Assembly: GCF_027596085.1 (NCBI RefSeq)
Contig: NC_072460.1
Location: 9,844,231-9,908,230 of the forward strand
DNA length: 64,000 nucleotides
Source: Anoplopoma fimbria
Taxonomy: Eukaryota > Chordata > Actinopteri > Perciformes > Anoplopomatidae
Direction: 5' to 3'
Shown here: piece after piece, positions 43,253 through 55,353 of the stretch
Layout of the letters: each line of letters opens with the position of its first letter
Numbering within the stretch: position 1 is the stretch's first letter
The notes under the pieces: generated by a model
Told to the model about the DNA's origin: nothing
Databases searched by the model: none
The model's input: the letters and a program-made list of their open reading frames with translations, nothing else
Translations under genes and position numbers: made by a program

Positions 43253-45059
43253 AGAGTCTAGCTTAAAAGTGTATAGGCTGCTTTCTGGGGAAGCTTCATG
43301 TGAGTGAACAAAAACAGCAGATGACTATGGAGCTTGATAGTATTCACTGTTGACGGAGACATTTTGTTGCATCACTTTACAGGAGGACTGGAAGGTATGA
43401 ATGCATTCAAAGTAAAACTATTAATAATTCAGATTGTCCTCATGAGAAACTTGAGAACGTCTCTACTAGCTGTAAGTCAGGACATACTGTGAGTATACAG
43501 GTCAACTCACGGAATTTAAATGTTTTCTGATGAATTTGCAATCTCTATTGTACAAAATGTAAACAGCTGGTGGAAGATTATAATGTAGTTGTAGGAGAGT
43601 TGACCCAAAACCATGATAAAATGTGGTTGCAAATGGACAAGTCAAACAAATTTGAGAGTTATGAAAAGCAAAGATGAAAATCCTCTTTACTGGAAAATTA
43701 TGTTTAACAGCTTTGAATTGTGGTCGTTTCTTACATCAGTAACCTTTACTTGTTAAGTAAATTGTTATTCAGTAATCATAGGATAAAGTTTAAACTTCTT
43801 AAATGTCTAAATTGGTAAAATATCAAATACAAATTTGAATTAATTCTTTAATAAAATGTAAATAAATAGTTTATAAATGCAATTACTACTAACATTTCGA
43901 CATGTTTAACTAGTTATATTATACTTACTGACACCATATTGGGTTGTTACATTCTTCTTACAATTAGAATTTATGTATTTAAATATAAACATAGAACATT
44001 TTTAGACCTGGACTTTTATTTACTCATCGTATCATCACTGTACATACAGCAGTTAGTTAGAATTTCTGCCCTGCTTGTCCATCCAAGAATGCAAAGGCCA
44101 AAATCTCAAGAATACAAACTGCATATTTAACATAAACAAACAGTTGTCCGTGATTGTTGTGTCCCTGGTTTTAAACTAACGTGCTAACAGACTGAATTAA
44201 GAAGTAGCTTTTGTCTGATTAGTAACACAAGACTCGCTGAGTTCATTAGCAGCCAGATGCAACCTGGATCGCAGGCAGTCCTAGTTAGCCGGAATAACAT
44301 GTCTACTGGATACTCGTAACAGTGCAGGCAGCAAATGCTGAGAAGGGAGAGGAATTGATGCAAAGGTGGTACTTTTAGCCCTTCTTGCTCTCATGTATTA
44401 CGTCTTTTCAACTAGAAATGTCTGTTTATGTGCTGTATCAAAGGTAGAAGAAGTACTCAGATCTTGGACTTAGATATAAATAGAAATACCATACATTTGA
44501 ATTACTCTAGTACAAGTAAAGGTCCTGAGTTCAAAATGTTACATAAGTAAAATTACAGAACAGTATTACTAGCAAAATTTACTTAAAGTATCAAAAGTAA
44601 AAGTAATCTTTAGGCAGAATGGGTCATTTAACAATGTTATATTATTATAGTGTGGTGCATTTTAACGTTGTAGTTCATCAATGTGGAACAAATTTGATTT
44701 AGTAGAATAGTACTGCATCATTTCATAGAAGCATATCATATATTTTAAGGTATAAAGTATCAAACAAATGAGGTGGAGTAAAACATTCAGTATTTCCCTC
44801 AGAAATGTAGTGGATTAGAAGTATAAAGTTGCATAAAATGAAAATACTAAAGCAAAGTACAAGTAAGTCAAAATTGAACTAAAAAGTACTTGAGTCAATG
44901 TACTAAGTTGCATTCCACCACTGGTATATACTGTAAAATTGCATGTACATTCTTCAATGCATATACTTTATATGCCCCATCATCCTCCCATAGTTGCACT
45001 GCGGGAAACAAACCTTTAAGTCAACTAGCTTAGGTTGAACAGAACAGTTCAGGTCTTAC
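43253..45059. other. kazrin intron next to the upstream exon
   Basis: AT-rich; contains the repeat at 44439-44923 and otherwise no supported feature. Confidence 0.75.
44439..44923 (-). repeat. dispersed fish repeat (TACTTGAGTA-rich)
   Basis: On the minus strand it begins CAGTGGTGGAATGCAACTTA and continues with TAGTACATTGACTCAAGTAC. It ends near GTACTTCTTCTACCTTTG. It resembles a very common percomorph repeat. GTAT flanks both ends, which may be chance. Confidence 0.65.
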
Positions 45060-45166
45060 CTTTGTCCAGTGAAGCGTCCGGAGAGTTGAAGTCCATTAGA
45101 CTGCTGATTTCAGTCTTGTAGCAGAGGTCAGTGGCCGGCGGCTTCTGCCTCGGTGGGAAGAGGGAT
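45060..45166 (-). CDS. KAZN: candidate upstream kazrin exon (35 residues)
   Basis: A 107-nt exon (1 + 35 codons + 1) with an excellent acceptor (long T/C tract then CTCTCACAG at 45167-45168) and donor (AAAG|GTAAGA at 45059). Only one frame is open. It reads SLFPPRQKPPATDLCYKTEI, then SSLMDFNSPDASLDK. It ends in phase 1, so it joins the exon at 16518 as DK-VLLREEV. It starts in phase 2, so at least one more coding exon lies further right, not identified here. It has no coiled-coil character and is Pro/Ser rich. I do not match it to the long or short human N-termini I remember, so it may be a fish-specific or little-annotated alternative exon. Exon status is strong from splice sites and phase; the gene assignment is inferred from strand and phase. 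Confidence 0.72.
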
Positions 45167-46748
45167 CTGTGAGAGAAAAAAAAAAGAAAAACACGGTTAA
45201 CTCAACAGACAACATATGAAGTCATTTAGAAAGATAACAAAGAACCCAAGCGTGTGTACAAGATCATGTGAGAATACTATCATTCAATAGGTACAGAGAG
45301 AAAGACATTCTGAAATATATCTCACCCAGATTACTGTTCATTTGTGTTTCCGTGTGTGAATTATGTTTGTTGAAGCTGGAGCTTAAACATTTTTTTTCTC
45401 ACAACAATATAAAATCACAATAGCGTAAAGGAAAATAGCAAAAAGGCCTGTGTAACACACATCCCTTTCAATAAACACACAAAATTTACTTTTTCTCCCC
45501 ACTCCTTAACTCCACAGTAGCTCACCATTCATCAACACAGCTTCTGTCTCTGAGGAGAGCTGAACACCCCGCTGCAGTAAAAGCATACAAGCTGAAACGC
45601 ATGCAGGCGCACAAACACAGTCACTACTTTAGGAGACTGCTGCATATAAATATTAGCATTTTTATGACCAAAGTGAGATTTGATTTCGGGTGAGGTTCAG
45701 TGGTTTCTAATGTAATGTTGTCCAGCCTCACCAGTGGCACGTAACGAATGCATATTGAATGCATTGCTCCAGGTCAGCTCTCATAAAAGTTTGTGCTAAA
45801 ATTACTCTTGCACTTGAACATTTGCAGTCCACTTCTGCCGTCCTCCCATCCCAGCCATGCCCACAGATGATTTTATTCCAAACTAAAATTCACAAAAGGT
45901 CACAAGTGTCACTTCTTGAAGAAGACTCACTGGCTGGTGGAAATTCAGATATTGCTTTGCTCAAACAAACAGTCAAATTCACAATCCAGCAAACTACATC
46001 TGTTCCACTTCACTCTTCAATCTCTGCTCCTCTCGTCTCCTCATCCTCATCCTTTTCCTGCTCATTCTGCCATAAGTGTACCATCCAACAACTAAGACGC
46101 TGTTACTGGTTGAATTATTTACCATTATTGAGATCAAATGTATCTCGGTGAAGGGCTCAAAATCCTGTGTTAGTGCTGCCTTTATGGCGAGATGAATCTT
46201 CATGATGGTCGAGATGGACCTCATAGGGCTACAAAAACAGCCTGGCAGTCCCTCCACACCTTAAGTGATTCCTAAGAGTGTATGAGGGCTGTTTTTATTG
46301 AACTGTACATAACATTTCGCCACCCCAACTGCAAATCTATAATTTTTCTAACTTGCCCGTGGTTCAGCCTTTGGCCACAGGAACACAGTTGTCAGTTTTT
46401 TGAATAATGTTGAAATTCACAGTGCATACTTATCTGCTAGCTTCAAGCCGCTGCTGCCCAATAGCCTTATGAAAATGTTTTATCATCCCTGCATCGTACC
46501 CTTGACAGGCCCTCAGCAACACTTAGAAACGTATCCAGGGGAAAAAGTGAGCGTGGTGAAATAAATGCCAAGGAATAAGTAAGTCATGATGGTTGCTTGA
46601 TGGGGAGGGAGAGGAAAAGCAGATATGGAGGAGAGCAGAGGAATGTGCTAAAGAGTGAGCTCAGGTATGACTTGACATTTTGTTTACTCTATATACAAGG
46701 AAATTAAGTTGAAACTAAAATATTAAGACCTACACGTTACTTGATGCA

Positions 46749-46787
46749 TTTTCTGTCTTCACCAAATATTTAGGTGAAGACAGAAAA
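46749..46787. repeat. 15-bp-arm inverted repeat
   Basis: TTTTCTGTCTTCACC (46749-46763) and its complement GGTGAAGACAGAAAA (46773-46787) enclose a 9-base AT loop. Confidence 0.9.
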
Positions 46788-46880
46788 ATTAACCTTTATT
46801 GATCCCCAGAGGAATATGTTTGTTGCAGAAGTACAAGGACAGAAATAGATACAGGTAAGTATAGAAAGTGACAAAAAACA
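46773..46880 (-). mobile_element. LINE 3' tail, minus orientation
   Basis: On the minus strand it ends CATATTCCTCTGGGGATCAA then TAAAGGTTAAT, similar in layout to the tail at 19921-20060 but from a different subfamily. Confidence 0.55.
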
Positions 46881-48736
46881 ACAACAAGAGGTATATAAAC
46901 TAAAATGAGAATAGAAAAAAAAGAGCATTTGGACAAAAAATGACATGGTAAAGTGAAAGTGGTGTGATTAATAGCAGCAGAGATGAAAACACCTGACTAA
47001 TATATAATATGATTAAGTAATGATACTTTGTGTATGTGCGTATTAATAGAATGGAATATAACACAAGAGTCCATGTAACATAATAATGTATATTATGGTT
47101 CATAATGTGTCATTGTATCAATGTAACAAAAAAGTGATATTGCAACTGACACAATAACATTTTTGCAAGCAATCACTGCCCGTTATAAAGGAATTGGCTG
47201 ATCATTTAATAACAGTTTTGCATGCAATTTAATTGCGAGAGAAATGTCCCACGAATGACGGCATCAAAGACCAAAACAATCCAAATCATAATGTGGATAC
47301 ATTAAGGGAACATTTATGGACTCAACATTATGGAGAGATAGATGTCTTTCTTCACTCCAGCCCTATTTTGCATATTTAAGCTGTTAAAATTGTTTTTTCA
47401 CACTAAAATCTTAAAATACAATGAGAAGCAAGAAAGCATTATCTCTTTCTGAGCTGCAAATCATTTTTGATGATTTTTGTTTTTTTAGGACTTACAGAGA
47501 GAGGTTAGAGGTCAGGCTGCTGTTCTTATTATTGTTTCAGCTTCTAGACCTTGTAGTGTACAGTGATGGCATTTTTTTTTTTTAGCTACATTGAGTTATC
47601 AAGCAGGTAATTGTAATGTTATCTGGGTCATTGTCCAAGCCTCTGAATGTATCTCCTTTTCAACACACTGAATATTCAGGTCTGGTAAGGTCCAATAGCC
47701 TCAAATCATCTTTTAGTCTTCATCTCTGTTCACTAAAGTCAGAGAAACACTACCGACAGCGACACACAGCGTAGATAGACAGACGGTGGGTGGGAGAAAA
47801 AGACTGGATGAGATATAAGAGTCTGGTATTATAGAGAAATTGTAGAAACAATCAAAAACAATCTCTTGTGTGGCTTTGGCTCTCTGCATTTACTACCTGC
47901 TACACTGCACCTTGAATGACAGTGAAGCTTTCTATAAACCTTGTTGTATAAATCCTGTTTGGGGTGAACTATTAAGGATTTGCGATAAGAGCATCATTAC
48001 CTCTCTCTGCTTCCATCTCTGTTCTTTTGTGTTTCACATGCCGGCAGGAATATTATCTGACAAAGACACATGCTCACCTCTCAAATCACTGCAAGTGTGG
48101 ATGTCTGCCACACAGTTTCAGTTTGGCATAAAATTAGAGGATCACTATGTTCGCGGAACCTAAAACAATGCATACATTTTATTTATTTATACATGGTAAT
48201 TTAAAATATTAGATGGAAAGATTGTCCATCATTTTACTAATTTCAATAAAATTGCTAAAATACTAAAACTTAAATTCCAGCTTTCTGAAACTCTTATAAG
48301 CTGGAACGAAAACAGAAGGCTTGTGCGACATGATTTGATGTTCACATCTCTTCTATCAGCTCTGTCCTCACTGTTTTCTTTCTCTTAACTTGTATTTGGT
48401 ATTTTGTTTGATATACACAAAAGAAGTGAAGGCATGGGTTGTAATAATGCAAGATATATAGTGTTCACAAAAAGCAATAAACTGAGCAGAATAGTTTTTG
48501 GTTTCTTTTAAACACTGATGAGAATGTATCACACTTCCATTATCCTCACAATCAAACTTCTTCATTTCAATTTATCAATAATAAGTAGTTTAACCAACCG
48601 AGCACACAACTGAGGGAACAGGTAATTCTGCTGTGATGAAATAAATAATGATTTAGACCCAGAGACTAAAACGACTGTTTTACCGCATCTGGCTTTGCAG
48701 TGATGTAATTACCCGTATCACCGTATCACTGTATAT

Positions 48737-49086
48737 CAGTGATTCTCAAATGGGGGTACGTGTACCCTTGGGGGTACGTGAAGGCACTCCAGGGGGTACG
48801 TGAGATTTTTTTAAAATATATTTAAAATTAGCATCCATTCAAAAATTCTTTAAAAATAGTTATTTAATAAATATTCAATAAAATATAATTGTAAGTTCAT
48901 GAACTGAATTCAATGCAACAATGCAATCTTCAGTGTTGACAGTTTAATAAATCAGACACTGATGGCAGAGCGCTGTGTATTACATCTTTTTTTCAACCAA
49001 AAATGCTTTGCGCTTGTTAGGGGGTACATGGCTGAAAAAAATATTTCACAGGGGGTACATCACTGAAAAAAGGTTGAGAACCACTG
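48737..49086. mobile_element. hAT-type non-autonomous element with 8-bp TSD
   Basis: A 350-bp element starts CAGTGATTCTCAAATGGGGG and ends AAAAGGTTGAGAACCACTG. The direct repeat CTGTATAT flanks it at 48729-48736 and 49087-49094. The CAGTGNTTCTCAA terminus with 8-bp duplication is typical of hAT elements. GGGGGTAC motifs repeat near both ends. Confidence 0.93.
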
Positions 49087-51656
49087 CTGTATATAACAGG
49101 GTCTACTTGCACTGGGAAAAAATCTGTAAGACAGTTGCTCTAGACTTAAAACAGCTCCTTCCCTTAGTGAGGACCACTTATGAGAGAGGAGGAGGGTATG
49201 ATGGAAGCTTTTCATTTTATTTTCTTATTTTCTTTAAATGCTGTCGTACAACACAACATATGAACCGTTTTGGCCAGAACTCTGAACCCATCAGACAAAT
49301 TAATTCATTATTTAGAGAACTATATTACTAAGGAAGAACATCTCAACGTATAGCAAAAGACGAAAAGAAAACTGGACATTATTCTCTGTGGTCACCCATA
49401 ATACAACAAACTCACAAAGTTGGAGCAACATTTACTAGAAGAACTGTGTGAGGTTTTCAACACACACACATATTTGGTCTTTGATAGCAAGTTTACTTCT
49501 CTCTCTCTCTCTGCTTAGAAAACATATCTTAGGAACTGGATATCAGAGACAAATATTTACAAAAAAATTAATGTTTGCAAGCAAAAAGGCAATGACAAGA
49601 CGCTGGCTTCTTAAAGAGACTCCTACCCTGAACCAAATCGACATATACTGCATAATGCAGTATGGAGCGTATGATATTTACTCTAGGATAACAGAAAGAG
49701 AGGGGAGAAGAGAACTGCACTAAATGGGATACATACGTACAAGAATACAAAGTGTTTGGCAACTGAATCTATAGAGAATGCAATTGTGAAACATTAAAAT
49801 GAATGTGAATGAAAATGGGCCATTTGTGACAAACAATTCTTCATATTTATTGTGTTAAAAAATAATAAAAAATAAATCAATCTATTGTGTTTACTTGCCT
49901 ATGAGGCCCTTAGTCTTAGGAGTATTTCTAAAGCACATACAGAGATGATGTCATTTTAGGTTAGATGTTGACCAATAAATTAGACAATATGAGCTTATTG
50001 CAAATATACCAGCATCTAGTATGTGTACGCCGATAAGTTATTAGAACAAATAATTGCAGTAAATCAATGCTCAACCAGGTTTGAGGTAATTTACCTGAGT
50101 TTGAGTGTTTAATATATGGCCCTCTGTTTTTCTTTGTCCATCAAAACTGTTATGCCAAAGAAGTGTCTCCAGTGACCCTGAGTACCTCACTGTGGATTAT
50201 GGGAGTCTGATGCTAACCTTTACAATGTTAAACTAAAAATTACATGGAGGACTCAGCCTTTGTCAACAAGGGCCCCCTGTTGTTCCTGTTCTCAGCATGA
50301 ATGCAGCAAAAAATCCCTTTCAGTGAGAGCTGCATCTCCCAAAATAAACTATTCCCTGAAAATAGAGGCAGACTAGCTCGCAGAGTTCAAACTACAGACT
50401 TCAACGTGCATTTTGTGAACAGCTCAGACACTTGCTTGAGGGGATCTATATATTTAGTAGTCGGTCAAAAGGTAGTCAGTGAAGCAGAGGGAAATATTCA
50501 GGCGCCTTATGGAGGCTTTGATACCTTTACATAGCAGGAAGAGGAGCCCATGCTCCACTAAGAATAAGAATGATGAGTAAAACCACCAATGGAGATCAAG
50601 TTACAGCACTAGAACGCAGTACTCTACATTACCGCAGAGTTCAAGTTCACAGGTGAGTGGAGGTTATTGTAAGGGTAATTCATGCAGTCCCAGCTGTAAT
50701 GAGCAGAGCTGTGTATGATTATGATGAAACACTCCCCACATTGTACTGCTTTTCTGGTTGAGTGTTGCAGCAGTCAAGGTAAGATCCAGATGAATTACTA
50801 GTCTTCATGCTCGGACAGTTCCTTCCATCCCTGTCACCACCCCTCTCCCTTGAGTCCTCTCTTCTTCCTTAGCTGACTGACTCCACCACTCCAACGTCAC
50901 TTCTCCCTTTTCCCTCCTCATTTTCTATCCCTCCTCTGTCATCATTTAATGGCGTCCTCCAAGCTCCTCACTCTTTTGAGCCCTTCCATATTTTATCTGC
51001 TGGCACAGTGCAGGAAAAGACAGTGGCTGGAACAAAAGAAGGCCCTAATGAGTAGTGGAGGTGATTAAGGAATGAATAGGCACTGTTGCAGGCACCTTCA
51101 CCAAGCCGCCCATGTTCCCCGACTCGGTCTGCAATCTGTAGATAGGCACTGCCTCTCTCTTTTCTTACAACTGCCACCCGCCTTTAATTGCAATGACATT
51201 CTCTGGTCCCGAGGCTGCCGGACTTGTGATAAAGCTTGAGTATTCATGCATTTATCATCACCAGCCAGGACGGGCCTTTTTCCCCCACCCTGCATCACCT
51301 GCCCCGAGACCCCAATTCAAGGCGCCTTATAAATACCCTGCGGATAAATGGAGCTAAAAGGACCAGGGGTGTGCTCGTGGGGAGCTAGCGCTTTATGTTT
51401 AGCCTCCCACGCTAACTATCGCCGATCTCTAGACGACTCGTTGTAAAATTCATATTGCAATGAAAGGCTGCTGAATGTTCTAGGCAGGCCATTCAAAAGA
51501 AGGGTGTAAGCTGGGGATGTTATTAGGTGGTGTAAGGACGACTCGGGAGAAAATGAGCTGCAGTCTGAGTCTCTAAACCGAGAAGAAACAGGCTTTTGTT
51601 AGTGCGTGAATGTCATTTTTACAGTGGCCATCAGAGGAATGTGCACATCATCACTG

Positions 51657-51660
<4 letters not shown>

Positions 51661-51728
<68 letters not shown>
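51661..51728. repeat. TA microsatellite grading into GATA/GAGA
   Basis: 68 bp of pure TA, then TAGATA and GAGA repeats to about 51788. Confidence 0.98.
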
Positions 51729-51730
<2 letters not shown>

Positions 51731-52364
51731 TATAGATATATAGATAGATAGAGAGATATATAGATAGAGAGAGAGAGGGAGAGAGAAAAATGGCCCATTT
51801 GCTGTGCTCTATGACACACCAGGGACAGGTGCCTGCAACACAACCGCTTTAAAATGGCCTGAGCACGGCCACCTCAACACCATATTTATCCCTGGAATCA
51901 AAGCACTTTGGGAAATGGAGAGCTGTGTGACAGCTACTATCAGGAAACTGAACGGTGATAAAAACGTGTGTCCTCTGACAAATTGCTGCATTTATATCTC
52001 ATATGATAGGTTTTAAATAATATGTGAATTGTTCCATCTCCAGTTTATTCTTATCTTGGCTGATACTCTACAACAGCCTGCTGTAGCTGTGAAGATGTTT
52101 GCATTATGTATACAGCAATAACGAGAAAATATGAGTGGCTATGTTAATGACATGAAATGTTAACTGTCAGAAGCTGTAACAGCTGTTGTTATTTCACCCG
52201 CCAGCCTTCATGTGTGAAGATTCACTGTGTAAGATGGTTAAAGTTGTGGTGGAGATAAATTAGAATGCACTGTCAATTTTATAGATCAAACATAATCACA
52301 GGATAGTTTATTGTTGTAAAAGCTGAAGTCAAGTTTTTGGAACTAATTGTTGTATAAGACTGAT

Positions 52365-52475
52365 TCAAAATTTTGGGAAATACACTTTTTAGTAAAGAGT
52401 TAAATGACAAGATCGATACCATTCTCAAATCTGTTAATCCAATAAGTGTATTTCAGAAAGTATTCCTTTAAATCT
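52365..52475. mobile_element. internally deleted copy of the 8549-9008 family
   Basis: Shares TTTTGGGAAATACACTT and AAGATCGATACCATTCTC with the family consensus and ends TATTCCTTTAA like the longer copy. Confidence 0.6.
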
Positions 52476-54229
52476 AGAGTAGTCATTTTGACAAACCATA
52501 ACACCGTATTATTAATATTCTGACAATATTAGCAAAATGCACCCTGGGACTTGGCATTACACCTCATTAAATAGAAAACAGAGGAAACGCGGATACTTAA
52601 TAAACTAATTCAAAATGTGCCTTGAGAATGAACATATTTGAATAATCATCACAATTCTATTAACATATGCTCAAAACCTAGATAGGTAAAATTGAAAATA
52701 ATTCCTCTACAGCACCGCCCAGTTTGTGCAGAATCAATTTAATGAATTATTCAAGTGTAGTATTTCACAAAGGCCCCTGGGCAGCTGTTTTTCTTTCATA
52801 TCCCCTTGCCTTGTCAAAGTACACCGGTTTTATGTGCGTTGTTTGCAGCTTATCTTTTAGTGCTGCTGAGTGTAATGTTTTATAATATAATAATCTACAA
52901 GCATTTCATAACATTTCATCATAAAAGCCACTTAACATGTTTGGCATGAAAATGTAATATTCTACTTTTGTCACTTTAATGGGTTTCTAATTGAGCATCT
53001 TGCTTTGGGATACACGTCTCAGAGCAAAGGTTCAGCCAAAAAGAACAAAGTAATTACTTATTATTATGACTTATTGTGTGCTCAAGTTCATGATCAAGTC
53101 CAGATTAAATATAAAGTGTTAATGAATACAAGATTTATTTCTGCCTGAAATCAGCCTTTTGTCATTATTTGTAGTTTCTTCATGCACAAGTTTCAGTGAA
53201 CATTTACATCAATGTTCAGGTTTGTGCTTTTGCTGAATAAATGATATTGGGTGCAGACCCATCCTGTATCACAATATTTCAGAATTCACTTGGAATTAGA
53301 TTGACAGTCGGCTCCATCCAATGTCTTCCTAGCTAACTGACATATTCCCTTTGGCGTCATTATGTTTTGGCTGTTTTCTCTGAAATGGGGCAACTAACCA
53401 AAAATAAATGCTATAATAAAGATGCTTTCTCTCTGATGAGAGGCTATCAGCTGAGGCTCTTCTACGTTCCACCGTCTCTCTTCACTCTGAAACTCCCTAA
53501 CACCTGACAAATACTCACCTCTGTTTCCTCACCGTCTCTTTCATCCGCTGACTGTTCTCTAACTCCCTCCTGCTCTCCAAAGGATGCCCACTCACACCTC
53601 CACCTCCCTTAGTCCATGTCCGTCTCTTCTTCCTCTCTCCATCTTCCTCTCTTATCTATTTTTTTCTACCTCATTCTTCCTCTTTCTTTATGTCTGTTCT
53701 TGAAAAAAAAACTTGAGCAGATTACAGGAGGCCATTCCCGTATTGTTTTTTTCTGCCTCTAACACACACACACACAAAAATGTGTTTCAGTGTGTTTATC
53801 TACAACATAAACACTCCCTCTGTCTCAGGCAATTTTTAAGGGAATGAGGCCAGCATCAAAAGCCAATATTGAGTGTATAAATATACAATAATATTGACAG
53901 TTAACTACCATCCAGACCCAATAACAACACAATATGTGAACAAGACAAGAGCATAAAAGTTGGAAAATTGATGGATTCTGTGACTTAAGTGCCTTTTGTT
54001 CATGATGTTTATAGTTATCTGAAACAATGCAGAGTTGGTACAAACCGGGGAATCTTCTACGGCTCCTGAGACTGTTGCTACTGACAACCAAATCTGGGTT
54101 TCTGTTTGTGCTTATCCAGCATGCAACATAGTGTCCATTAGTGGCCCATATCTCTGAATTGACTGTGGCGTTTGGAGAAAAAAAAAACACAGTTATATCA
54201 GAGAAAATGTAAGTGGTAAGTAGGTCTGA

Positions 54230-55353
54230 AGAGCAACACGTTCGTTAATCCTGAGATGAGGGAAACTCAGAGTTTTTAGTTTCAGTTATATAGGTAACTT
54301 AAACTCTGGGTCTGTTGCCATGGTAACAGAGTGAGTTAGTGAACCTAACCTAACCCTCATCCTAGTAAAGTTTTTCTTAAACAAACCCTGAGATTCTCTC
54401 CGTTTCCTCCCTCTTACAGAACCAAAGAAGCTGTTTCCTTTCCTCATACATTTAGTCCATACGGTAGCGCATTAATCAGCCAAGGTTTACTGTCTGTAGA
54501 ATGTAAGTCCTTCTGGGCGGATATAATATTGTTACTCTACTAGGAAAATCTAAAGTGACTGCATTTTGTTCCCCTTACGTTCAAATATTACACAGAGTCA
54601 AGTCACCCCAATGTCCTTCTTTTTGCAAATGGGAGTTTTTGTAAATTTATAATATAACACTGGGACTCTTTGCACACCGTTGATGTCAGCGGTCAGTAAT
54701 GGAACATATTTACTATAACATTGGAGGCTATTTGTTAATACTTTGAGTGAGCAGGATTGTGGTGCAGCTGTAGAATGTAGTTTGAAAGTGAGTCTAATGG
54801 GCTGCGTATAATTAACGTGTGCTTACAGTCGTGCCGCATATGTCTATTGATCTATGTATTTTTTAATTACCAACTATATTTTTCATCTTCAATTGGCCCC
54901 CTGTATTTTTTACCCATGAGATTAAAGCTTACATATATATTTCAACTGTAGACTACTGCCTAATACACTGTCAGAATCTTATAAATTATGAATTCATTGA
55001 CAATACAAAATAAAAACTTAATTGTGCTCATTTACTTACTCTTTTCCCTTCTCTGACTCTTTTTTTAAGATAAATGTGCACAGTCCATATATATCTTACA
55101 CGCATTAATAGCTTTACTTACACTGAATTAAAATGGAGGCCTGTTGTTTACCTGTTGCCATGGTGAAGCGCGAAATCGGACCTCCATTGATGATGGCTTT
55201 TTCATTCACCACACACAAGCTTAACTCAAAGTGAACAAACTCAGAGTTAATTGAACAAACGTTGATCAGCTGTTCTGGAACAGACAACAGAGTTTCCCAT
55301 CTCTGGGTTAGTCAACTCAGAGTTTGTTAAACCTGCTCTCTGAAACGGGGCCC
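54230..55353. mobile_element. decayed TIR DNA transposon, PIF/Harbinger suspected
   Basis: The right end, read inward on the minus strand, is GGGCCCCGTTTCAGAGAGCA then GGTTTAACAAACTCTGAGTT. The left part carries the same motifs (CTGAGATGAGGGAAACTCAG, TTGCCATGGTAACAGAG) in opposite orientation. The outermost left terminus is lost and no transposase is seen. Confidence 0.65.

Larger units (their letters stand above)
45167..48728. other. upstream intron or 5' flank, no gene seen
   Basis: AT-rich sequence with a LINE tail at 46773-46880 and a hairpin at 46749-46787; ORFs present are short and unrecognised. Confidence 0.7.
49095..54229. other. upstream intron or 5' flank, no gene seen
   Basis: Contains a TA tract (51661-51728), a short repeat copy (52365-52475) and CT-rich stretches (50820-50940, 53500-53700). 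51180-51350 mixes GC-rich sequence with ATTCATGCATTTATCA and TTTAATTGCAATGAC motifs that might be regulatory. No coding exon is supported. Confidence 0.65.
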
